This document shows positions 26,044 to 30,123 of a DNA stretch of 30,123 nucleotides, in pieces. This DNA is from a virus. The notes below the pieces were generated by a model. The model was not told the origin of the DNA, did not search any database, and saw nothing but the letters and a program-made list of their open reading frames with translations. The translations under genes were made by a program, and so were the position numbers. Every line of letters begins with the position of its first letter. Position 1 is the stretch's first letter. Where the stretch lies: the IMG/VR virus record IMGVR_UViG_3300001450_006449, positions 30,272-60,394 of that record; one strand, given 5' to 3'.

Positions 26044-26059
26044 TAATACTTTTGTATTA
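26044..26059. repeat. Perfect inverted repeat upstream of the DnaA-like gene
   Basis: The sequence taatac-tttt-gtatta is a 6-bp perfect inverted repeat with a 4-nt spacer, in the 78-nt gap between the DUF1599-like gene and the DnaA-IV-like gene. On the - strand no T-run follows it, so it is not a standard terminator; an operator-like site or mRNA hairpin is possible. Confidence 0.4.
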
Positions 26060-26086
26060 CTTGGCCAAATATTGTTTAACTTTTTT

Positions 26087-26380
26087 TTATTTCTTTATAG
26101 AATAATCAATGTTATTCCATGCATCTTTTTTTATCTGTACCCTGTATAAGATAAGGTATCCAATTAAGTCAAGCATTGTATCCTCTGTTTTATCATTGAG
26201 TCCTACTTGCTTGATTCTGCTTAACTTATCATCTATTCTCGCCAGTATTCCTTCTTTAGCAGAGAGTTTAGAAAATATTTGTGGAGGATCGTTTGCTGTA
26301 TCTCCATATGCTTTATTTTTTTCCAGCAATAAATCTATTACCTCATTACCTATTTGTTTTATTAAGTAGTCTGTTTTCAT
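26087..26380 (-). CDS. DUF1599 (nucleotide-modification-associated, MazG-like) protein
   Basis: A 97-aa helical protein. The motifs K-N-K-A-Y-G-D (residues about 21-27), F-S-x-L-S-A-K-E-G-I-L-A-R-I-D-D-K-L-S-R-I (about 36-57) and E-D-T-M-L-D-L-I-G-Y-L-I-L-Y (about 66-79) match the DUF1599/Nmad1 family of phages. The E-D-x-x-x-D...Y layout resembles all-alpha NTP pyrophosphohydrolases (MazG type). A role in nucleotide pool control or base modification is proposed for the family; no partner modification gene was found in this window. The ATG is preceded by the A/T leader motif (AAATTAAATA) used by many genes here. Confidence 0.75.
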   Translation of the reverse strand: MKTDYLIKQIGNEVIDLLLEKNKAYGDTANDPPQIFSKLSAKEGILARIDDKLSRIKQVGLNDKTEDTMLDLIGYLILYRVQIKKDAWNNIDYSIKK

Positions 26381-26385
26381 GTTAT

Positions 26386-26673
26386 TTAATTTTTATCGTG
26401 GTTTAGTAACCATTTTATACATTTATTATTATTAAATTCTATTTGTTTATAGTATTCTGTTGACTCTTCTGTTTCACCACTATTTTTAAAAAAGTCCTCT
26501 ACTTCCTGAGTGTTACTCTTATAAAGTTCTTTCTCAATATTTTGTCTTTTTATCTCATCTATGAAATATTCTTTAGGTGGTTTGTCAGTCATTTGTTGCA
26601 GGAATTGAATATACTCTTTGTTAGGACAATCCTTAGCTTTTTCTTTTAGAATTATATCGTATATTTCTTTCAT
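26386..26673 (-). CDS. Small charged unknown protein
   Basis: A 95-aa, highly charged helical protein (EKAKDCPNKEYIQFLQQMTD, FIDEIKRQNIEKELYKS, VEDFFKNSGETEEST). The last part (INNNKCIKWLLNHDKN-like end) is less charged. Its ATG overlaps the TGA of a 52-aa ORF upstream (ATGA), implying translational coupling. No family is recognised. Confidence 0.55.
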   Translation of the reverse strand: MKEIYDIILKEKAKDCPNKEYIQFLQQMTDKPPKEYFIDEIKRQNIEKELYKSNTQEVEDFFKNSGETEESTEYYKQIEFNNNKCIKWLLNHDKN

Positions 26674-26828
26674 CTTAATTTATTTGTTAAGGTTTCCCGT
26701 TTAGCTATTAATCTACTTGCTTCTTCAGGATTATCTATTACTTTCTTTTTCTTTAGCCTACCATCTATCTTTCTAATCTCATCATAGATAGCCATCTTAA
26801 TGTTTGTTTTACCCTTTCTTTTACTCAT
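26670..26828 (-). CDS. 52-aa basic unknown protein
   Basis: Short ORF of 52 residues starting at the ATG after an A-rich leader (AACTTAAAATAAAAACAA). The product is very basic and helical: MSKRKGKTNIKMAIYDEIRK, then IDGRLKKKKVIDNPEEASRL and a Lys/Thr/Arg end. Its TGA overlaps the ATG of the next gene by 2 nt. The tight coupling and standard leader support a real gene; the charge suggests nucleic-acid binding, which is only inference. Confidence 0.55.
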   Translation of the reverse strand: MSKRKGKTNIKMAIYDEIRKIDGRLKKKKVIDNPEEASRLIAKRETLTNKLR

Positions 26829-26844
26829 TTGTTTTTATTTTAAG

Positions 26845-27033
26845 TTAATCTATTAAGTTAATTTCACTAATTTGTTCTACACTACACATTACAACTACAC
26901 TATCATCTAATTTAGATAGTTTGTTTTCAAATTCTTCTGCCATCATTTCAAAGTCATAAGTTATACTACCATCCTCATTTACTATGTAATAGGTTGGTAC
27001 TACAATTTGGTTTACTGCAATTTCTTTTGCCAT
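26845..27033 (-). CDS. Small unknown protein directly downstream of a hammerhead ribozyme
   Basis: A 62-aa acidic protein (TYYIVNEDGSITYDFEMMAE, FENKLSKLDDSVVVMCSVEQ). It likely forms a small alpha/beta fold; no family is recognised. Ribozyme cleavage between 27057 and 27056 would leave this gene with a 23-nt 5' leader consisting of AGTATA, the AACTTAAATTAAATA motif and AA before the ATG, so this gene's mRNA 5' end is probably made by self-cleavage. Confidence 0.6.
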   Translation of the reverse strand: MAKEIAVNQIVVPTYYIVNEDGSITYDFEMMAEEFENKLSKLDDSVVVMCSVEQISEINLID

Positions 27034-27050
27034 TTTATTTAATTTAAGTT

Positions 27051-27104
27051 TATACTGACTACTCCTAAGAGTAGTTTCGACTATTAAAGTCTCATCAGAG
27101 TATA
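27051..27104 (-). ncRNA. Type I hammerhead self-cleaving ribozyme (copy 2)
   Basis: Read on the - strand: stem I 5' side TATACT (27104-27099); core CTGATGA (27098-27092); stem II GACT, loop TTAAT, AGTC (27091-27079); core GAA with A15.1 (27078-27075); stem III ACTACTC, loop TTAG, GAGTAGT (27075-27058); cleavage nucleotide C17 at 27057; stem I 3' side AGTATA (27056-27051). All canonical core positions (C3 to A9, G12-A14, A15.1-U16.1, C17) are present, and all stems pair perfectly (6, 4 and 7 bp). Cleavage is expected after C17. It begins 1 nt after the stop codon of the 88-aa gene. The companion at 29631-29684 has the same core but compensated changes in all three stems. Confidence 0.94.
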
Positions 27105-27105
27105 T

Positions 27106-27372
27106 TTATAAGTGTCCTCCATATTGTTTACCTACAATATCAAATCTCCATTCGCTATCTGACTCAGCATCTTCCATTCCATCAAACTCATACAAACCAG
27201 TTCCAAATTCATATTCTGTCTTTGATATTTTTTTATCTATCTCCTCAAAATATAAGTCCTCATTGTCAATTAGATATGATTGAACATCTTCTTCTTTAAT
27301 ATTCTTCGGTACTTCTACTTCTACCTCAGCGTATTTATGATATACACTTCTTTGCATAATTTTTACTTTCAT
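27106..27372 (-). CDS. Small acidic unknown protein
   Basis: An 88-aa, acidic, beta-rich protein (YAEVEVEVPKNIKEEDVQSYL, EIDKKISKTEYEFGTGLYEF, SDSEWRFDIVGKQYGGHL). It shows the small ferredoxin-like strand/helix pattern of many phage early proteins, without known function. Its stop codon lies 1 nt before a hammerhead ribozyme, so its mRNA 3' end is probably fixed by self-cleavage. It has the A/T leader motif before the ATG. Confidence 0.6.
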   Translation of the reverse strand: MKVKIMQRSVYHKYAEVEVEVPKNIKEEDVQSYLIDNEDLYFEEIDKKISKTEYEFGTGLYEFDGMEDAESDSEWRFDIVGKQYGGHL

Positions 27373-27377
27373 CTTAT

Positions 27378-27686
27378 TTAATTTTTATTATTATTACTAA
27401 ATACGTTTATCGTATTGTTAATTAATTCTTCTATCTCATCATATGTACCATTGTAATAGTCGTGAGCATCTTCCTGAAACATTAACACATGTTCTTGGCC
27501 TACTTCATTACTATAAGCATAAGTATCTTCTCCTAATTTAAGTTCAGTTAGCTGAGTAGCAATTTCATCTACTAACTCCATAAACCTACTATTATCTACG
27601 TATATTTTCTTCATTTGTGTGTATTTATTTAGTTGATAATCGTGGATATATTTTACCCACTTATCGTATGTTAATTCTCTATTCAT
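27378..27686 (-). CDS. Acidic unknown early protein
   Basis: A 102-aa acidic helical protein (ELVDEIATQLTELKLGEDTYAYS, EHVLMFQEDAHDYYNGTYDEIEELI). Asp/Glu are abundant, which could suit interference with a basic or DNA-binding host protein, but no family is recognised. It overlaps the gene upstream by 8 nt and is followed by the next gene after 5 nt. Confidence 0.6.
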   Translation of the reverse strand: MNRELTYDKWVKYIHDYQLNKYTQMKKIYVDNSRFMELVDEIATQLTELKLGEDTYAYSNEVGQEHVLMFQEDAHDYYNGTYDEIEELINNTINVFSNNNKN

Positions 27687-28170
27687 TTTCTAATAATTCT
27701 AATTCATATTCAACTTCTAAGTCAATTGATATTAAATGATGTTTATTAATATACTTAAACATATATTGTAGTAATATATCATCTTCTTTTATTATAGCAT
27801 CTAATCCTGAATAGAAACTACTAAACCCATCTCTACTTCTGCTTTCTTCATTAATCCAATCTACAAACTCTGTATCGTTTATATACTCTTGTTTTAGATC
27901 GGCAAACTCGCTGTGTGGTATTGATGCTATAATCTTATCAGTTGTAAAATTATATTCTCTTGGGCTATCTAACTCAACAAACTCTAAGTTCATATCTAAT
28001 TCATTGTTTACACTTTCTAATAATCCTTTGCAGTAATTATCGTGTGTTTTTTTATAGTCAACCTCTTCCCAGTCATAATCATAATTTGCAATATCATTAT
28101 CTATTGTTTCTGAATGCCATGAATGATAAAATCCTCCAAACTCTAAGGCAAACTCTAATTTCTTTTTCAT
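27679..28170 (-). CDS. Acidic conserved phage protein, unknown function
   Basis: A 163-aa acidic protein. N-terminal F-x-G-F-Y-H-S-W-H-S-E-T-I-D-N-D, a NYDYDWEEVDYKKTHDNYCK segment, FVELDSPREYNFTTDKI in the middle, and RSRDGFSSFYSGLDA near the end are visible. I recall similar (Y/F)x-S-x-HS-x-x-ID...L-x-SP-x-x-YNF-x-T-D proteins in phages and mobile elements, all of unknown function. The high Asp/Glu content would allow a DNA-mimic role, purely as a hypothesis. It begins 2 nt after the previous stop. Confidence 0.65.
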   Translation of the reverse strand: MKKKLEFALEFGGFYHSWHSETIDNDIANYDYDWEEVDYKKTHDNYCKGLLESVNNELDMNLEFVELDSPREYNFTTDKIIASIPHSEFADLKQEYINDTEFVDWINEESRSRDGFSSFYSGLDAIIKEDDILLQYMFKYINKHHLISIDLEVEYELELLENE

Positions 28171-28172
28171 AA

Positions 28173-28496
28173 TTAAAATGGTAATAGTGAGTTAATATAC
28201 TTTACTTTGTTTACTTGGATGTCAATTAATCTTCTTAATGGTATTGTTCTGTGACCACTCTTTTGTACATCCCATACAATAACATTACCTCTTTCTCTTG
28301 CATTGTATTTCAATCCTTTACCACTTAATCCTTTACTTACTCCTGTTCTGCAAAGCATCTTACGGATTGTTCCATCGCTTTTCTCAAAAACTGCTGAGAA
28401 GAATTTCCCATTAGTTTTATCAATCTCTTGTTGGATGTTTTCTAACCACATATTCTGTGATATAATTACTTTGTTTCTGTCAATTGTTCTTCTCAT
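28173..28496 (-). CDS. SH3-like/WYL_2 (DUF2693-type) phage protein
   Basis: A 107-aa protein with a beta-barrel-like pattern: FFSAVFEKSDGTIRKMLCRTGVSKG, GNVIVWDVQKSGHRTIPLRRLIDIQV. The F-x-V-x-F-x-K-x-D-G-x-x-R-x-M-x-C-R and V-x-V-W-D-x-x-x-x-G-x-R-x-x-x-L-x-R-I/L-x-x-I motifs match the Sm-like SH3-fold WYL_2 (DUF2693) family common in phages of many hosts. The family is thought to bind nucleic acid or act in regulation; the exact role is not known. It has the AACTTAAATTAAATA leader. Confidence 0.7.
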   Translation of the reverse strand: MRRTIDRNKVIISQNMWLENIQQEIDKTNGKFFSAVFEKSDGTIRKMLCRTGVSKGLSGKGLKYNARERGNVIVWDVQKSGHRTIPLRRLIDIQVNKVKYINSLLPF

Positions 28497-28567
28497 ATCT
28501 ATTTAATTTAAGTTAATTTATTGTGCAATAATAGTGTTTTACTTTTACATACACAAGTTTTTTAGTA

Positions 28568-28705
28568 TTAAAATATAACCTTTAGTATAACTACAAATAT
28601 ACTTAAGATAAATCCTACACAGAATGCAAAACATATTCCTTCTAATATAATGTTTCCTAACTCTTTTTTTAGTTTATTCCAATTTGGATCGTTGTACTCT
28701 TTCAT
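28568..28705 (-). CDS. 45-aa single-pass membrane protein
   Basis: Short ORF with a charged start (MKEYNDPNWNKLKKELGNII) and one long hydrophobic helix (residues about 22-45: GICFAFCVGFILSIFVVILKVIF). The A/T leader plus TAGATATG before the start matches other genes here, supporting expression. Function is unknown; a small phage membrane protein in an early operon could be a superinfection or host-takeover factor. Confidence 0.5.
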   Translation of the reverse strand: MKEYNDPNWNKLKKELGNIILEGICFAFCVGFILSIFVVILKVIF

Positions 28706-28707
28706 AT

Positions 28708-28893
28708 CTATTTATTTAATTTATTACTATGTTGTTTCCAATAGGATATAAAATTGTCTATATTCTCTAAAGGTTTTTTTGTGTCCGAATAATGTAGGTG
28801 TGTGGTGTTAATCATATCTACCAATACCTCAATATTCTTTTCTAATTTCTTTAAGTCATCTATTAGAAAATTTAACAATCTTTCTTTTTCCAT
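28708..28893 (-). CDS. Small helical unknown protein
   Basis: A 61-aa helical protein from ATG 28893 (MEKERLLNFLIDDLKKLEKN). An upstream in-frame ATG at 28950 would add 19 residues, but that stretch is part of a structured RNA element and lacks the A/T leader, while ATG 28893 has it (ATTAAAATTAAATAGA). So the shorter start is chosen. No family is recognised. The rest is EVLVDMINTTHLHYSD and a charged tail. Confidence 0.55.
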   Translation of the reverse strand: MEKERLLNFLIDDLKKLEKNIEVLVDMINTTHLHYSDTKKPLENIDNFISYWKQHSNKLNK

Positions 28894-28907
28894 TCTATTT
28901 AATTTTA

Positions 28908-29003
28908 ATTGTGTAAGGAACATTCCTCTACTACCAAATCCCCAATGCATTTACGCATTGAGGTTAAGGTAGGATAGGCACAACCCTATCGTTCACACAC
29001 AAT
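28908..29003 (-). ncRNA. Candidate multi-stem structured RNA element in the early operon (class unknown)
   Basis: Non-coding gap of 114 nt between two genes. On the - strand: an outer stem ATTGTGT (29003-28997) with ACACAAT (28914-28908); GAAC (28994-28991) with GTTC (28921-28918); hairpin GATAGG/CCTATC (28990-28985 with 28978-28973, 6-nt loop); stem CTACC/GGTAG (28972-28968 with 28935-28931); within it a 9-bp hairpin CCTCAATGC/GCATTGGGG (28963-28955 with 28948-28940, one G-U pair, loop GTAAAT). AGGAA/TTCCT (28927-28923 with 28920-28916) competes with the GAAC/GTTC stem, so two folds are possible. No hammerhead core is present. Confidence 0.5.
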
Positions 29004-29007
29004 TAAA

Positions 29008-29196
29008 TCATAACCAATACTCTTGACTGCACCACTTACTACAAAAGGCATCAGGTTCATCTATCTCTTCATTGCAGTTATTACATAAGTAAGGGCTTAA
29101 CTCTTCATTGCAGTCAGTACAATACTCTTCATCCCATCCTGATGGAACTTCTACAAACTCATACTGCTTATCGCAGTTGTAACATTCTTCTTTCAT
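29008..29196 (-). CDS. Cys-rich double zinc-ribbon protein
   Basis: A 62-aa protein with four Cys pairs: C5/C8, C26/C29, C38/C41 and C52/C56. The pattern C-x-x-C...C-x-x-C twice suggests two zinc ribbons or knuckles, the last being C-S-K-W-C. The region between is acidic (EEYCTDCNEELS, CNEEIDEPDAFC). Such small zinc proteins can bind nucleic acid or host transcription proteins; which one is not shown by the sequence. The ATG follows the TAAATAGAT leader. Confidence 0.65.
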   Translation of the reverse strand: MKEECYNCDKQYEFVEVPSGWDEEYCTDCNEELSPYLCNNCNEEIDEPDAFCSKWCSQEYWL

Positions 29197-29220
29197 ATCT
29201 ATTTATTTTTTTATTATTTC

Positions 29221-29604
29221 TTATACTAAAGGGTTTAATCCTTTCTTTAAATTAGCAATCTTATATACTGATTCGGCAAACTCCAACATCTGTTGAGCAT
29301 CCTTACCATCTAAATCATCATCTCCAATGATATCTTTATGGTAAACGCACATATCAAATAACTTGTCATCTCCTGATTCATAACACATAGATTCTGCCTT
29401 ACTAAGTGCTTCATATACCTTATTCCAAACATCCTCTACATACTCAGATGCCCATTCTAAAACTTGCTTAGAAGATGCTTCAGCATCTATGGTATCAGAT
29501 AACTCATCGTTCCATACTGATAAGTATACATTGTCCTCATAGATTCTTGCATCTATGCCATACTTGGTTTTAAGTACCTCTACTGCTTTTTCGCTTGTTG
29601 TCAT
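29221..29604 (-). CDS. Acidic unknown protein downstream of a hammerhead ribozyme
   Basis: A 127-aa acidic, helix-rich protein (TSEKAVEVLKTKYGIDARIYED, VLEWASEYVEDVWNKVYEALSK, DGKDAQQMLEFAESVYKIANL). It has no recognised domain. Its leader differs from the A/T motif used by the other genes (CACACCCACAATG), and self-cleavage upstream at 29637/29636 would leave a 32-nt 5' leader that begins with a hairpin (29635-29622). Confidence 0.6.
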   Translation of the reverse strand: MTTSEKAVEVLKTKYGIDARIYEDNVYLSVWNDELSDTIDAEASSKQVLEWASEYVEDVWNKVYEALSKAESMCYESGDDKLFDMCVYHKDIIGDDDLDGKDAQQMLEFAESVYKIANLKKGLNPLV

Positions 29605-29621
29605 TGTGGGTGTGTTAATTG

Positions 29622-29635
29622 GTATCTTATGATAC
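29622..29635 (-). promoter_or_regulatory. 5'-end hairpin that competes with ribozyme stem I
   Basis: On the - strand GTATC-ATAA-GATAC is a perfect 5-bp hairpin with a 4-nt loop. Its 5' arm is the 3' strand of hammerhead stem I, so the two structures exclude each other. After cleavage the downstream mRNA would start A-GTATC..., one base before this hairpin, which could shield the 5'-OH end or hinder re-ligation. Confidence 0.55.
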
Positions 29636-29684
29636 TGACACTACTTGCGTAGTGTTTCGGATATTAAATCCTCATCAGAGTATC
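29631..29684 (-). ncRNA. Type I hammerhead self-cleaving ribozyme (copy 1)
   Basis: Read on the - strand: stem I 5' side GATACT (29684-29679); core CTGATGA (29678-29672); stem II GGAT, loop TTAAT, ATCC (29671-29659); core GAA plus A15.1 (29658-29655); stem III ACACTAC, GCAA tetraloop, GTAGTGT (29655-29638); C17 at 29637; stem I 3' side AGTATC (29636-29631). Every conserved hammerhead core nucleotide is present and all three stems are fully paired; stem I is the open stem, making it type I. Cleavage is expected between 29637 and 29636. It directly abuts the stop codon of the upstream gene. The 54-nt length and stem II loop are identical to copy 2, while stem pairs differ in a compensated way. 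Confidence 0.95.
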
Positions 29685-30122
29685 TTATCCTTCCATTGAT
29701 TTGTATTGACTCCAATCTTTATAAGATGTTCTTACCTCTAATACATCATTCAAAGTTTCAATCTTACTGCCATTAATATGACATACTAATCTTAACTCAT
29801 CCTCAGTAGCAATTCCATACTCTATGATATTATCCCAGACCTCATCAAAAGTGTGTTCTTTTACATCAACTGCATCTCCATTCTCATCAAAATCTCCTAA
29901 GATATCCTCTGCTTGTATTCTCGGTAGGAAATGCTCATCTTCAGAGTAGATACCTTTAAAGTCATGCAGTACATCAGATAACTTTAACTCTCTATTGTTT
30001 ACTACTTCCTCTACCCATTCAGGATTCAATTCTACCATTTTACTCATTATCTTCCATCTCTCTTGTACATCAGATGATTGGTTTGGAATTAGATTATCCA
30101 TTACCCATTTGTATGGTGTTTT
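29685..30122 (-). CDS. Acidic unknown protein, possibly 5' partial at the right edge
   Basis: An acidic protein of at least 138 aa from the ATG at 30101. The frame is also open upstream to the window edge (TPYKWV precedes that Met) and the ATG lacks the usual A/T leader, so the real start may lie outside the window. Visible segments are VELNPEWVEEVVNNRELKLS, an Asp-rich centre (DILGDFDENGDAVDVKEH) and a WDNIIEYGIATEDELRLVC helix. No family is recognised. The TAA stop is immediately followed by hammerhead copy 1, so its mRNA 3' end is probably fixed by self-cleavage. Confidence 0.6.
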   Translation of the reverse strand, partial: KTPYKWVMDNLIPNQSSDVQERWKIMSKMVELNPEWVEEVVNNRELKLSDVLHDFKGIYSEDEHFLPRIQAEDILGDFDENGDAVDVKEHTFDEVWDNIIEYGIATEDELRLVCHINGSKIETLNDVLEVRTSYKDWSQYKSMEG

Positions 30123-30123
30123 T

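Noticed and set aside
28894-28950. Longer start (80 aa) for the gene at 28708-28893
   Set aside because: The extension reads through the folded RNA element and lacks the A/T leader found at the internal ATG.
1-30123. tRNA genes, CRISPR arrays, insertion sequences, integrase or attachment sites
   Set aside because: No cloverleaf with GTTCRA arm, no spaced repeats, and no transposase or integrase motifs were seen by reading.

Overview
The window is part of a tailed-phage genome, most likely a podovirus-like phage of a Bacteroidota (flavobacterial-type) host. The DNA is AT-rich and almost fully coding. Gene starts lack Shine-Dalgarno sequences and carry A/T-rich leaders instead. The replication protein has a BT4734/VirE-type primase N-terminus, typical of Bacteroidota elements, and one phage protein ends in what looks like a type IX secretion (T9SS) sorting tail, a system confined to Bacteroidota. 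No terminase, portal, capsid, DNA polymerase, tRNA, CRISPR array or IS element was seen.

The two halves converge at about 17.16 kb. The left half (1-17178, + strand) is a late virion module: a large tail protein open to the left edge, a tail-fibre-like protein sharing a domain with it, a smaller tail protein, a GNAT-like acetyltransferase, and three consecutive putative ejection (internal virion) proteins of 260, 674 and 2667 aa, the last with a zinc-peptidase HExxH motif. It ends with a small secreted T9SS-tailed protein and a small unknown protein.

The right half (30123-17159, - strand) is an early/replication module. From the right edge it holds many small, mostly acidic proteins of unknown function, a MazG/DUF1599-like protein, a DnaA domain IV-like protein, a Sak/DUF1071-type annealing protein with a PD-(D/E)XK exonuclease, and an SSB-like protein followed by a terminator. 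After a short AT-rich control region come a primase-helicase, an SF2 helicase, tiny membrane proteins, a VRR-NUC nuclease, a second DnaA domain IV-like protein and an HNH nuclease. Together these make a replication and single-strand-annealing recombination system that probably borrows the host polymerase.

The most striking content is RNA. Two type I hammerhead self-cleaving ribozymes (29631-29684 and 27051-27104, - strand) lie in the early operon. Both are 54 nt, have an intact catalytic core, differ by compensated base pairs in all three stems, and begin directly after (or 1 nt after) the stop codon of the upstream gene, so they would cut the polycistronic early mRNA between genes. A third gap in the same operon (28908-29003) holds a different, multi-stem structured element of unknown class.
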